In this document: positions 48,588 through 57,875 of the stretch, piece by piece
Layout of the letters: every line of letters begins with the position of its first letter
How positions within the stretch are numbered: the first letter of the stretch is position 1
Assembly: GCA_000307305.1 (NCBI GenBank)
Contig: DF158889.1
Coordinates: 1-64,000, forward strand
From: Enterobacteriaceae bacterium B14
GTDB taxonomy: Bacteria > Pseudomonadota > Gammaproteobacteria > Enterobacterales > Enterobacteriaceae
Length of the DNA: 64,000 nt
Direction: 5' to 3'
Position numbers and translations under genes: made by a program
Notes under the pieces: model-generated
The model's input: only the letters and a program-made list of their open reading frames with translations
Told to the model about the DNA's origin: nothing
Database searches by the model: none

Positions 48588-49697
48588 ATGGGAAATAAAA
48601 ACCAAATAGTTGCAGCCTCAGTGAATACATTTCCAAGCACTGACACGCTGCCATTAGTTGCTGACGTGCAATACAGAGAACCATTCACTTCTGGAGCGCT
48701 GAATCGAAAATTAAAAGGCATATTGCAGCCTGGCATATATAGCGGTTTTACCCCCACCCTCCCCGGGGGGATGGTTCTAAGAATTGAGTCAGAACAAACT
48801 GAAGGTTCAGCGTCCGTCGACATTGGTCCATACCAGATAAGCATTCGCCAACAAAGTGCTATAGATTTAACACTAGCTGCTGGAACTACTAACTTGGTGG
48901 TTCTTGAAGCTAATTACGCTCTTGGACAGGAAACCTATCAAGTTAACTCAAGTTCAAGCGTTCAAGCTGCCCAAATTAAAATAGCTGATAACAATGGATT
49001 AATGCATAACCAAATAGAACTATGCAAAGTCACAGTTCCAGCCGGTGTGACCGAACTAAATGGTTCTATGGTGGATATAACAGGGCGAATAAATAAAGCT
49101 ATTGGTATAAGCCTTAGTTCATCATTTGATAGTTCAAATGAAAATATTGCTGCTAACTCTAATGCTGTAAAATTAGGGTTAGAAAGCATCATAGGTTCTG
49201 CACCTATTGACATGAATACATTAGAAAAGATAACTAAGGCTCTAGGTAATGACCCAGAGTTTATAACAAACATAACCAAAGAATTAGCCGATAAATTATC
49301 CAAGTCAGAAAATGGTAACGATATTCCAAACAAAGACCTCTTTAGGAAAAACATTGGGTTAGGTGAAGCGGCAAAACTAGATGCTCCAACATTATTCACA
49401 AACGATAATGGATATGTCTCTTTTCCTCTATCTGGTCAATCGCTCATCATCCAATGGCGAGCAGTTCCCATTCTTCAAAACACAGGAGGAAATATGGCCT
49501 CCGTGATTGCAGTATGGCCTATCGCATTCCCGACAGCATGCCTAACTATTCTTCAGGCGTTAACTTATTCGATGGATTATTCGGGAAGTAGTTTTCCCCA
49601 TTCCAGTGCCAGAATCTTAAATAACAGTCAATTTCAGGTGGCATCAGGTTACAGAGCATCTAAATCAACGGTCATTGTGTGGGGGATTGGATATTAA
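48588..49697 (+). CDS. Tail fibre protein (S-like)
   Basis: 369 aa. The N-terminal 130 residues are strand-rich (attachment). Around 215-275 is the common tail-fibre repeat region (DMNTLEKITKALGNDPEFITNITKELADKL...NKDLFRKNIGLGEAAKLD). The C-terminus starts FPLSGQSLIIQWRAVP, the usual entry to the receptor-binding tip, and ends IVWGIGY. An accompanying assembly gene is on the opposite strand. Confidence 0.8.
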   Translation: MGNKNQIVAASVNTFPSTDTLPLVADVQYREPFTSGALNRKLKGILQPGIYSGFTPTLPGGMVLRIESEQTEGSASVDIGPYQISIRQQSAIDLTLAAGTTNLVVLEANYALGQETYQVNSSSSVQAAQIKIADNNGLMHNQIELCKVTVPAGVTELNGSMVDITGRINKAIGISLSSSFDSSNENIAANSNAVKLGLESIIGSAPIDMNTLEKITKALGNDPEFITNITKELADKLSKSENGNDIPNKDLFRKNIGLGEAAKLDAPTLFTNDNGYVSFPLSGQSLIIQWRAVPILQNTGGNMASVIAVWPIAFPTACLTILQALTYSMDYSGSSFPHSSARILNNSQFQVASGYRASKSTVIVWGIGY

Positions 49698-49699
49698 AA

Positions 49700-49738
49700 A
49701 ATCCCCTCTCCTAGAGTAGAAAAAGGGGAGGGGAGATT
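49700..49738. terminator. Terminator between fibre and fibre-assembly genes
   Basis: CCCCTCTCC (49703-49711) pairs with GGGGAGGGG (49727-49735) with small mismatches, flanked by A and T runs. Fits a bidirectional terminator between convergent genes. Confidence 0.5.
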
Positions 49739-50222
49739 AATTATTTGGCCATGTAGGATACACATATCCGTTATTGGCAGCTTCAATGAGAATCCAGAGA
49801 GGGATGTCAGGTAATGGAATTAAAGGCCAACCTTCTTTTTCTGTCCATAATCTAAACTCTTGTCTAATATTTTTAAGTTCTATCGTCTCTTCGTCTGTTA
49901 GCAACTCATTATTTATAGAGTAATCAGAAACCATTAATTTATCTGTTGATATCAAAAAATTATCTCGATGGCTACGGGCTGCACGGGAAATTTCATTCTT
50001 ACTAGGGGCCGTTTCAACCACATCAATCCAACATGGATAACCAGATGAATCACTTCCGAGAACCTTCCCATTAGGTGGTACATTGCATGCAAATGTTTTG
50101 AATATATCTTCCGACACTTCGATTCCATCAGATGGCCACGTGCCACTGTCAATGTATAACTGTCTTATTGATAGCGGATAGAACGTATTCCCTGATGGGC
50201 TAAATGCATATTCTAATTTCAT
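49737..50222 (-). CDS. Tail fibre assembly chaperone (U-like)
   Basis: 161 aa. N-terminal YAFSPSGNTFYPLSIRQLY--SGTWPSDGIEVSE and the end of the family region with PCWIDVVETAPSK fit the phage tail fibre assembly family (P2 gpG, lambda Tfa, P1 U). It faces the fibre gene, tail to tail; no second fibre gene lies upstream of it on its own strand. In P1 the alternative fibre end and U' are inverted in the C segment. Confidence 0.8.
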   Translation of the reverse strand: MKLEYAFSPSGNTFYPLSIRQLYIDSGTWPSDGIEVSEDIFKTFACNVPPNGKVLGSDSSGYPCWIDVVETAPSKNEISRAARSHRDNFLISTDKLMVSDYSINNELLTDEETIELKNIRQEFRLWTEKEGWPLIPLPDIPLWILIEAANNGYVYPTWPNN

Positions 50223-50484
50223 TTACTAATCCCTGACATTAAATTGTATTTCTAAGTTAGCAAAAGTGAACAGCAAATTAAAAACCTGATCTTGATTTAG
50301 GGTGCGTAACAGCAAGATTAAGGTAGTGTTGGAAGGATCTCTCCAGCACTCACCAAATCAGAAAAAAAACAAGCAAGACGATTGCTTTCTAACTGTTATC
50401 TACAAACATTCTCCAGTTTGCCTCATAAACCAAACAACACTTTTGCTACTATCCCGCTAATCAATAATAAAACAGGGGGTATAC

Positions 50485-50793
50485 GTGCTGTCAGAAATCC
50501 CTCAGATAGTAACAGCTATTGCGCTATCTCTATTTAGCGGAATCGGTGTTTATCTGCATGAACGGCGAAATGGGCGAATCACAGGGGGGGCCACCGACTT
50601 CCTAACTGAGGTTTCTATAGCAATTACAGCAGGATTAATCGCACTGTATATAGGTCGATACGAGCGATGGGATGATGCGATCATATACCTCTCAATACTG
50701 GTTGCTAGCAATAACGGAGCGGAGATTATGGGCGCATTGAAGCAAAGAATATTAATGCTAGTCAGTACGATAGGGAATACTAAGGGGAAATAA
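50485..50793 (+). CDS. lydA: Holin (LydA-like)
   Basis: 102 aa, GTG start after AGGGGG. Two to three membrane segments (IVTAIALSLFSGIGVYL; VSIAITAGLIALYIG; AIIYLSILVASNNGAEIM). The closing motif and length (P1 LydA has 109 aa) and the next gene, lydB, support LydA. It would release the endolysin to the wall. Confidence 0.82.
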   Translation: MLSEIPQIVTAIALSLFSGIGVYLHERRNGRITGGATDFLTEVSIAITAGLIALYIGRYERWDDAIIYLSILVASNNGAEIMGALKQRILMLVSTIGNTKGK

Positions 50794-50795
50794 AG

Positions 50796-51236
50796 ATGAT
50801 TTCTGAAATATTATTAACAATCGGAGCCATCGCTGCAGTTGATAGATTCGCGTTAAGAAGAAAAAAAATCAAACTTGAGGGCATTGGTTCGCATCAGGCA
50901 AGAAAAAAAGATTATCTCTTCCCAATCATTTTTAGTACTTACTCTACTCGGATTAGAGGGGCTCAGGTCGAATATCAATTAAAAGATGCCAATAATCCAA
51001 CAACGGTCATAACTGGGAAAACTAGGACATTAGAATTCTCACACAAGGGGCTAAATAGCGAATTTTTATCTATTCCTAAATGCCTGATATCCAGCGAAGG
51101 CGACTGGGTTTTGCATGTGAAAATTACACATGGTGATTCACTATGGAATCCGTTCTATCGCGTATTCCCTATCGTATCTAAATCTCAGAAGCGTTATCAC
51201 TTGGAAACGCCAAAAGAAGAGGCGTGTAAATGTTAA
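50796..51236 (+). CDS. lydB: LydB-like antiholin
   Basis: 146 aa (P1 LydB has about 147). N-terminal hydrophobic stretch MISEILLTIGAIAAVDRFALRRKK, then a strand-rich domain. P1 LydB delays premature lysis by LydA. Follows lydA by 2 bases; overlaps the hdf-like gene by 7. Confidence 0.75.
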   Translation: MISEILLTIGAIAAVDRFALRRKKIKLEGIGSHQARKKDYLFPIIFSTYSTRIRGAQVEYQLKDANNPTTVITGKTRTLEFSHKGLNSEFLSIPKCLISSEGDWVLHVKITHGDSLWNPFYRVFPIVSKSQKRYHLETPKEEACKC

Positions 51237-51862
51237 ATCCTCTACAGTCGAAAAATGGGCAAAACTATGTTGTTCTCGACTTTGACCAGGTGAACGAAAA
51301 AGGCGTTAAAAAACTCACTGATGCTCTAATAAAAGAGAAGCGCCCTGTAGCCTCTATAGAGTCAACAAATAGATCATATCGAAAAGACGGCGTTGCCACA
51401 AAAAAAATAACGTTTCGTTTTGAGGATATGCAGGAGATGGAACTCCAAATCAATGATACTGGTGATATATCCAGCGTTAAACTTAATAAGAAGCAAATAC
51501 CAGGACCGACAGCAAAAAACATTAATGAACTGGCATCCTATATCGCTAAAGCTGTAAAAAAAGCCGCCCCAGCATTTACAAAAAGTTTAGCTCAAAAACT
51601 TCGACGAGCGGTTGCCTCCAATACAGCCCAAAAGCGTCCAGCGACACGATCTAACGTACAACGATTGCAAGAATCAAAATCCTATGTCGCATCATTAAAA
51701 ACGGATTTAGACGAATTGCGGTCGCATGTAACTAAACAAGAAACGGTTCGCGCATCATTAGTTTCTGATATAGAAAAATGCCGTAGCCGACTAGCAGTAG
51801 AGCAAGCATTAACAAAAAGCCTACAAACAAAAATAACTAACTTAGAGGCTGAAAATGTTTAA
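51230..51862 (+). CDS. Hdf-position protein of the darA operon
   Basis: 210 aa. A DNA-mimic-like N-terminal part with many charged residues, an Ala/Lys-rich middle and a C-terminal coiled coil (about 145-208). It lies between lydB and darA, the place of hdf (homologue of the DarA N-terminus) in P1. Overlaps darA by 8 bases. Confidence 0.6.
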   Translation: MLNPLQSKNGQNYVVLDFDQVNEKGVKKLTDALIKEKRPVASIESTNRSYRKDGVATKKITFRFEDMQEMELQINDTGDISSVKLNKKQIPGPTAKNINELASYIAKAVKKAAPAFTKSLAQKLRRAVASNTAQKRPATRSNVQRLQESKSYVASLKTDLDELRSHVTKQETVRASLVSDIEKCRSRLAVEQALTKSLQTKITNLEAENV

Positions 51863-53360
51863 CAGCATTTCCTTAAGGGATTCCGTTTCAATTAACCAGA
51901 ACATAGACCTACTGGCAAAGCCTCTCAGTGATCAGGAATGGGGCAACTTACAGGCTGATGAAAATAACGATTTCATCTTAGAGCCAGTTTCACTAGAAGA
52001 GTTAGAGTCTACCTATTTTTATGACACTCTTCTTCATCCGCTCAATAACGTGATGATGGAAGCGATAACCACCAGCAGAATGCGGATTAGTAAAACAATG
52101 CGAGCATTCATCCGAGCGCTAAATAATGGGCTCGGTGGCACAGGCATTGAGGCTGGCGTTATTGAGTCAACAGATCAAAACGCTCAGGTTATTGGTGGTG
52201 CCGAAATAGGCAGGGTACGAAAATCGAATGGACTCGCATTGTTGCCAGCAAGAATCCCTCTAACCGATGGTCAAAGCGTTTCTATCATCTTTCATAGCCC
52301 TAGCGGTGACACCTCAAAAATAACCGCATCAGACACGCTAGTGGCGTTCCGCTTTCTTCTAAACAAGAGGGATGTCACTCACATTGTAGCCCCTATGAAG
52401 GGCAGAGACATGTCTCTGCGTCAGGTTTGCCTGTCACTATCAAATGTCATTGAACGTAATAGTAAAAAGTTTCAACGCTCTCAAGATAAACAAAAAAAGT
52501 TACTATCTGACATTGATAAAAATCAGTCCGATGCTGAGTTATTAGAAAAACAACAATTAGAGTGGGTAGAAAAAGGCGATGAATTAGCCTCATTTATAGA
52601 ATCAGATGAGAGCAACTTGAAGGCTATTCAAAAACAGCTATCTCGCCAAGAAGCCGTAAATGAAAAGCTTCAAAGTCGGCTGGATGAGTTACAGAAGGTA
52701 AGAAAAGACTCTGTTACTACTATGCCAAGCAAGATCCCCAGTAAAAACGCTCATCCATCATTGCCGGATATTACTGATACCATCAGAACCATCAGGAGTA
52801 ATACTCAAATTGCAGGTAGTAGTAAGCTCTCAAATGGAGCGACAATTTCTATGCATACAGGAAGTAAAGCCGGTTCTTTAGTTGGGTTCGTTGAAGTTAA
52901 GGATGTTGATGGAAAAGTGTACCAACTCGAAAGTGAATCCATTCTGGGAAGTGATATGGAGGTCGCTCTCCGAAAACTGTTTAAGGCTTATAAAAATGGC
53001 AAGGCTAATAAATATATCCCTACACAAGAAATGTTAATTCCTAATAACAGATTGGACGAAGAAAAAGAGCCGCCAGTATCACCTACTCAAAATTCCAATA
53101 ATAGCGAAGATAAAAAAAACATGGCTGATGCGAACAATGAAGTTGATAGCCTCGCAACAAAAGCTCTTGAGTTTATTAAATCAGTATTAGATCTCAACAC
53201 TGATGACATCAATGTTATTCGAGAAAAAAACAGTGGAATCCGTAATGCAATAGGCGCCTTAACTAACGCAGGGCAATACGAAGAAAATGAGGGACTGGTT
53301 AACCAAGCGGCAAAACATTTAGGTGATCTACTCGACCACCTTTTTAAGAAGGGGGCGTAA
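51855..53360 (+). CDS. darA: DarA-like internal head antirestriction protein
   Basis: 501 aa. Residues about 120-205 match the DarA N domain: LTDGQSVSIIFHSPSGDTSKITASD, FRFLLNKRDVTHIVAPMKGRDMS. A coiled coil follows (205-290); a second, weaker copy of the first motif type is at 318-385 (GATISMHTGSKAGSLVGFVEV). P1 DarA is packaged in the head, injected and protects DNA from type I restriction. It overlaps the next gene by one base. Confidence 0.85.
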   Translation: MFNSISLRDSVSINQNIDLLAKPLSDQEWGNLQADENNDFILEPVSLEELESTYFYDTLLHPLNNVMMEAITTSRMRISKTMRAFIRALNNGLGGTGIEAGVIESTDQNAQVIGGAEIGRVRKSNGLALLPARIPLTDGQSVSIIFHSPSGDTSKITASDTLVAFRFLLNKRDVTHIVAPMKGRDMSLRQVCLSLSNVIERNSKKFQRSQDKQKKLLSDIDKNQSDAELLEKQQLEWVEKGDELASFIESDESNLKAIQKQLSRQEAVNEKLQSRLDELQKVRKDSVTTMPSKIPSKNAHPSLPDITDTIRTIRSNTQIAGSSKLSNGATISMHTGSKAGSLVGFVEVKDVDGKVYQLESESILGSDMEVALRKLFKAYKNGKANKYIPTQEMLIPNNRLDEEKEPPVSPTQNSNNSEDKKNMADANNEVDSLATKALEFIKSVLDLNTDDINVIREKNSGIRNAIGALTNAGQYEENEGLVNQAAKHLGDLLDHLFKKGA

Positions 53361-53746
53361 TGGAACTCTCTGTATTAGAACGCTTGGATCTACAAGAAAA
53401 AGCAGCTGACTTATTAGGGCAAAGAAAGACGGCCTCTGGTTTAGATTTATTGGACGTGATCGACCAGCTGGCCAATGTAATGGAGAAGTTAGGTTACGGA
53501 ATACAGAAGTCAGAAGCGCCAAAAGTTATAGAGCCAGAAATCCAAATAAACACAGAAAATGACATTCCAGAAATTGTCGTTAGGTTTAAGTCAGGGGAGT
53601 TTGTTGGCAGTAGAACAGATGACTTTATTTCTATATTAAAAACGTTAGATCCATTTACTCCTGCGTTCATCTCAATGGATGAGGTCATTTTGGGCGCCAC
53701 TAGTTGGATGACGGCAAACGAGAAACTTATTCGGGTTGCAGCATAA
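53360..53746 (+). CDS. ddrA: DdrA-like protein
   Basis: 128 aa (P1 DdrA about 136), helical N-terminus then strand-rich. It starts in the last base of darA (TAATGG). P1 DdrA is part of the injected antirestriction set. Call by position and length. Confidence 0.65.
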   Translation: MELSVLERLDLQEKAADLLGQRKTASGLDLLDVIDQLANVMEKLGYGIQKSEAPKVIEPEIQINTENDIPEIVVRFKSGEFVGSRTDDFISILKTLDPFTPAFISMDEVILGATSWMTANEKLIRVAA

Positions 53747-53789
53747 AGGCAGTCTTTAGCTAAAGGCGTAGCTGTTAGGACCAGTAAAA

Positions 53790-55100
53790 TTGGAAAACAT
53801 AGATAATTTAATCAGTAACAAAATGGTTTTAACACCAAACGGTGACGAAATCGAAGTGGTTTTTAAAATATTAGAATCCAGCGAATTGATTATCTCCAAT
53901 CATCTGGATGGGCGAATAAATGAAGATTACCCACAAGAGTTACAGCCGAGAGATAGAACGAAACTTAAAAGCAAATTGCAGGTTAGTAATATTGCAAAAT
54001 CCTTACGACCAGAAGAACTTTCTGGCAGCATACTGTCTAGTAATGGTTCGCCTATTATAGGTGAGGACAATGTTGTTGAGTCTGGCAATGGGCGGGTTAT
54101 GGGGATCTGCACTGCATACTCGTCAGGTACAGCCGATGTATACAAAGACTACCTAGAACAAAACGCCATTTTGTTTAACACAAAACCAGCTTTCGTTAGT
54201 GCTATGAACCATCCGATCTTGGTAAGGCTTAGAATCACTAATGTAGATCGAGTTAAGTTTACTGTCGACTCTAACTCATCAAAAATCAGCAGGAAATCGC
54301 GCTTAGCACTCCACCACGCTTCTAAACAGTCTCAGAAAGGTAATCTTTCAGGTGTACCTATAAATGAGCTTGTGAGGCAGCACAGCCCGCTTATTGAAAC
54401 ACCCAATGACTATATGTTTGAGTACGTCAGTACAGGAAGACAATTGGAACTGATTGGTCGAATGGTTAGCAAATGCTCTTCACCAGGCGAAATTGCTGAT
54501 GTGATTGCCTATTACTCTGGAACATTAAAAATTAAAGCTCCAGTCGAAGGGGCGATGGTTGGTAGAGAGATTAAGGAACTAATAGGTTCATCTCCTGATG
54601 ATGAAAAAGCTCTACGTCAATATCGGATAAATGTTAAAGGTATTCTTGGAAAGTCCTATTCAGAGTTTTTAGACAGAACTCGATATAGTTATAACGAGAT
54701 TATCCAAGGAATAAATCAGGTTGTTGGTTTATCAGACTCTACATTATCTAGCGAAGTGGCTGTTAAGCAGATTCTATTAGATGGTCAGGCGTTCTACCTA
54801 CCAAAATTATTAAATGAATTTGATAACTCATCAGATCAAACGAGTAGACGTAAGTTGGCAGCTAAGATTTGCCATGTCCTAGACAAACTACTAACTAAAC
54901 GAAATGGGCGAATATCTCTTACACATACTGTAAAGATGGCCCTTACTGACATTACCAATGGGCGCCTTAATGGATCTGAATCAATAGCTTCTTTGTATAA
55001 AGCTAAATTAGTCTCATTGGAGCAATCCAAGTTAAGTGATAACGAATCTAAGCAACGCTATGAGTCATATGTAGAACAAGGAAAAAAACACTTAGTATAG
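53790..55100 (+). CDS. ddrB: DdrB-like protein, N-terminal part with ParB-like domain
   Basis: 436 aa, TTG start 53790 after TTAGGA. The ddrB-ParB domain is clear: SNGSPIIGEDNVVESGNGRVMGI near 82-105. The rest is helical. The frame ends at 55100 after the A7 tract at 55082-55088; in the -1 frame the protein would go on from KTLSIDLSSVKNDLNAFF into the frame annotated from 55214. Together about 733 aa (P1 DdrB has about 1000). Confidence 0.72.
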   Translation: MENIDNLISNKMVLTPNGDEIEVVFKILESSELIISNHLDGRINEDYPQELQPRDRTKLKSKLQVSNIAKSLRPEELSGSILSSNGSPIIGEDNVVESGNGRVMGICTAYSSGTADVYKDYLEQNAILFNTKPAFVSAMNHPILVRLRITNVDRVKFTVDSNSSKISRKSRLALHHASKQSQKGNLSGVPINELVRQHSPLIETPNDYMFEYVSTGRQLELIGRMVSKCSSPGEIADVIAYYSGTLKIKAPVEGAMVGREIKELIGSSPDDEKALRQYRINVKGILGKSYSEFLDRTRYSYNEIIQGINQVVGLSDSTLSSEVAVKQILLDGQAFYLPKLLNEFDNSSDQTSRRKLAAKICHVLDKLLTKRNGRISLTHTVKMALTDITNGRLNGSESIASLYKAKLVSLEQSKLSDNESKQRYESYVEQGKKHLV

Positions 55101-55213
55101 ATCTCAGTAGCGTTAAAAATGATCTCAACGCTTTTTTTGATAATGAACAGAATCAGGATTGGCTGAATAGGGTCAATGAGAGCAAATCTTTAAACGCTGG
55201 TGGTGTAGAAAGA

Positions 55214-55987
55214 TTGGTAGATGCGATTAAAAATGGTCGTCTTGGATATGGCGCAGCATTGCAACGAAATGGCGTTAATTGGGAGTTATTGAGGCTTCCT
55301 CGTTCCTTATTTGAGGAAGGAAAGAATAGACTTAATGAGGTTTTTTCTTCCATAAAAAACAGTTTGTCCCAAACATATGAAACATTATTGTCTACAACAC
55401 CAATTGACGACGATAGTGCAACGATATGGGCTTCCAGTTTGCAAATAGACAGGGCATTGCTAGTCCAATACGACGCCCTTCATGGTGATGGCGGATTGAT
55501 TTCTGATTTAAAGGCGGCTTATAAGCTATCTGGTGGAAGATTGTCGTCGCTTTCTACGTTAAGTTTAACAAAAACTCGCTCTTCAGCCTCATTGGAGGGA
55601 ATGATTAAATTAAACCCTGCAAATGGTCGAAAGGTTTTATTTCATGAAGTAGGTCATCATTTTGAGTTTTCTAATCCTGATTTTTTGAAAATGGCAGTGT
55701 CTTATTTGAAAGACCGATCTGGTGGAGAGAGAAGGGTCGCGAAACTCAGAGATATAACCCTCACTGGCTATTCAAGTAATGAGACTGCGATTATAGATAA
55801 TCTTTCTCATCCATACATTGGGAAACTGTATGGCTCATTAGACTCGTTAACTTCAACTGAAGTCTTTTCTACAGCATTTGAATATCTATTCGATCATCAA
55901 AATGGGGCGGTGTCTATCATTCATGGAGATGGGCTAATAGAGTTCGCTATAGGTGCTATTCAAGGGATTTACCATGCCCCAAATTAA
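55214..55987 (+). CDS. DdrB-like C-terminal part with a zinc-metallopeptidase motif
   Basis: 257 aa from the first ATG-type start; the frame is open from 55064 and most probably continues DdrB after a -1 shift or a missing A at 55082-55088. It has HEVGHH at 55643-55660 (HExxH zinc-binding helix), a preceding strand KVLFHE, and a Glu-rich helix about 70 residues later (LTSTEVFSTAFEYL) that could supply the third ligand. This is the arrangement of gluzincin-like peptidases. Activity is inferred. Confidence 0.62.
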   Translation: MVDAIKNGRLGYGAALQRNGVNWELLRLPRSLFEEGKNRLNEVFSSIKNSLSQTYETLLSTTPIDDDSATIWASSLQIDRALLVQYDALHGDGGLISDLKAAYKLSGGRLSSLSTLSLTKTRSSASLEGMIKLNPANGRKVLFHEVGHHFEFSNPDFLKMAVSYLKDRSGGERRVAKLRDITLTGYSSNETAIIDNLSHPYIGKLYGSLDSLTSTEVFSTAFEYLFDHQNGAVSIIHGDGLIEFAIGAIQGIYHAPN

Positions 55988-56267
55988 GTTTTCAAGAGGC
56001 AATGATCAAGGCTTCGTCTATTTTGATGTTGAGGATGAACTTTCCTACTCTTCATTCTTGGTTGAAGGGACCATCACTAAAAGTGAATTAATCTCGTATT
56101 TTAATAGCGTATCAACATATGCAATTTCTGGCGATGGACTTGCTAACGATTACCATCATTGTGCACCAATTCATTTGATGAAAGCTTTTGAGATGTGCGG
56201 GTTTGATATTGAATGCCCTGAATTGTGGAAAGAAGAGGGTGAATCTATTGAAGATGGCGTTTACTGA
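55974..56267 (+). CDS. Small acidic protein after ddrB
   Basis: 97 aa from the ATG at 55974 (within ddrB's end, 14-base overlap; an ATG at 55953 is possible). Acidic, with DYHHCAPIHLMKAFEMCG in the middle. Not recognised. Last gene of the darA-type operon; possibly a regulator of the upstream peptidase-like part. Confidence 0.55.
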   Translation: MPQIKFSRGNDQGFVYFDVEDELSYSSFLVEGTITKSELISYFNSVSTYAISGDGLANDYHHCAPIHLMKAFEMCGFDIECPELWKEEGESIEDGVY

Positions 56268-56293
56268 GGCATTAAATAGGGCTAGATATATTT

Positions 56294-56530
56294 TTATTCA
56301 CATACTCACAGGATAGATCCAATAAACGATCCTAATTAGATCACATAGAACCAAACAGATCCCTGATCGTCGCAAGCCTTGCTGTGATTGACTTTACGAT
56401 GGGTTGCGGTGTGCGCTGTAGGGAAAGGGGTGGGCGCTGGCGGGAAAAAGGTGGGCGCTGGTAGGATTTAAGTGTGCGCTGTAGGGCAAAAAGGTGGGCG
56501 CTGGTGGGATTTGTGCTATTATTTTCCACA
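56294..56530. other. Plasmid replication origin oriR
   Basis: From left to right: DnaA-box-like TTATTCACA (56294-56302), five GATC sites in 53 bp (56316, 56328, 56339, 56358, 56365), five RepA iterons (56408-56511), and a second DnaA-box-like TTTTCCACA (56522-56530) just before repA. P1 oriR has the same order of elements, including five GATC-containing heptamers. Confidence 0.82.
56408..56511 (+). repeat. incC-type iterons, five copies
   Basis: 19-bp units start at 56408, 56429, 56450, 56471 and 56493, spaced 21-22 bp. Consensus GGTG(T/G)GCGCTG, near the P1 iteron GATGTGTGCTGGAGGGAAA. They are RepA sites for initiation and autorepression. Confidence 0.88.
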
Positions 56531-56565
56531 GATGAAACGATCCTTTAATATGAGTGTGTAACTTA

Positions 56566-57444
56566 ATGAATGAAAAGACATATTTACCCGATGTCATGTA
56601 TGCAAACAATACAACTAAAGAGAAGTTACTCACAGCCAATCAAAACAATACCGTTCAGCCAGTCGCATTAATGCGCCTTGGCGTTTTTGTTCCCAAACCG
56701 ACAAAGAGCCAGATAAAAAATCCTACGGTTGATGCATCAGAACTGTTTTCTAACCTAGCTATAGCAAGAGCTGAGGGTTACGACAACATAGAGATCACTG
56801 GCCCTCGATTAGATATGGATACAGATTTTAAAGTTTGGGTTGGGGTCATTCAATCATTTAGCAAATATGGACTAAAAACAAACACTATTGATTTAAAATT
56901 TAGTGAGTTTGCAAAGTATTGTGGATTTCCATCAAAGCGCTTAGATAAAGGGCTACGCAAAACGATTAGTGCGTCACTTGTCAGACTCAGGGCCAAGACG
57001 GTTTCCTTTATGAAAGGGAAAGATGATGCAATGAAAGGGTACGCGACCGGATTACTTAAAACAGCACGGTTTGATGCTGAAATAGACAGGGTTGTACTCG
57101 AAGCAGATGAAAATCTTTGGGAACTATTTCAGTTTGATCACCGTGTTTTGTTACAACAACATGCAATCAAAGCGCTACCGAAAAAAGAAGCCGCGCAAGC
57201 CATATACACATTTATTGAAAGTCTTCCTGCTAAACCCGCCCCTGTATCATTTGCCAGATTACGCGAACGGTTATCTTTAATGTCTGAAGTAAAAGAACAA
57301 AACAGGACAATTAAGAAAGCATTGGAGCAACTCCAGAACATTGGCTATTTGGACTGCAAGGTAGAAAAGAAAGGGCGGGAGAACTACATCATCATTTACA
57401 AGAGAAACCCAAATCTTAAGCCATCAGATCTTGGAATAGATTAA
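56566..57444 (+). CDS. repA: RepA initiator of the P1 type
   Basis: 292 aa; the ATG at 56566 fits P1 RepA's N-terminus, a GTG at 56554 is less likely. Nearly identical segments to P1 RepA: NNTVQPVALMRLGVFVPKP, AEGYDNIEITGPRLDMDTDFK, FCGFPSKRLD-like CGFPSKRLD, LPKKEAAQAIYTFIESLP and RNPNLK at the end. It binds the iterons as monomer and controls copy number. Confidence 0.95.
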   Translation: MNEKTYLPDVMYANNTTKEKLLTANQNNTVQPVALMRLGVFVPKPTKSQIKNPTVDASELFSNLAIARAEGYDNIEITGPRLDMDTDFKVWVGVIQSFSKYGLKTNTIDLKFSEFAKYCGFPSKRLDKGLRKTISASLVRLRAKTVSFMKGKDDAMKGYATGLLKTARFDAEIDRVVLEADENLWELFQFDHRVLLQQHAIKALPKKEAAQAIYTFIESLPAKPAPVSFARLRERLSLMSEVKEQNRTIKKALEQLQNIGYLDCKVEKKGRENYIIIYKRNPNLKPSDLGID

Positions 57445-57448
57445 AAAA

Positions 57449-57720
57449 GGTGTGTGCTGTAGGGAATGGTGTGCGCCGCAGGGGAGTTCTGCTTTTCCGG
57501 TGTGCATTGAAGGGGATCAGGTGTGTGCTGTAGGGATTAAATTCCCATCAGCACACACCTGATTCATTTTCTTTGGATTCAATTCCCCTCCACCACCCAC
57601 CATTTTTATAGTTGTAGTTTTATTATCTCGGCAGAATTCGACTTTCCCTACAGCACACACCTTCATTTCCCTCTTTTCCCGTTAGCGCACACCTAATTAT
57701 ATTTCCCTGCAACACACACC
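57449..57720. repeat. incA-type iterons, nine copies (four forward, five reverse)
   Basis: Forward units start at 57449, 57468, 57499, 57520; reverse units end about 57559, 57601, 57661, 57693 and 57720. Units four and five form an extended palindrome (57519-57560). P1 incA also has nine iterons downstream of repA, which titrate and couple origins to limit copy number. Confidence 0.82.
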
Positions 57721-57777
57721 ATTTAAAAAATTAGCACTCATAAATACACGTTTAGTATTGTATGAGCAGAGATAAAA

Positions 57778-57803
57778 AAAGCGGCTCAATTCGAGCCGCT
57801 TTA
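57778..57803 (+). terminator. Terminator after incA
   Basis: AAAGCGGCTC (57778-57787) / GAGCCGCTTT (57793-57802), 10-bp perfect stem. TTTAGTATTGT occurs on each side, at 57751 and 57840. Confidence 0.8.
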
Positions 57804-57875
57804 GATTGCGTGGTAGCAAAGAGATGTTATCCCCTCACATTTAGTATTGTCTCATAACTGAATGATAGGATACGT

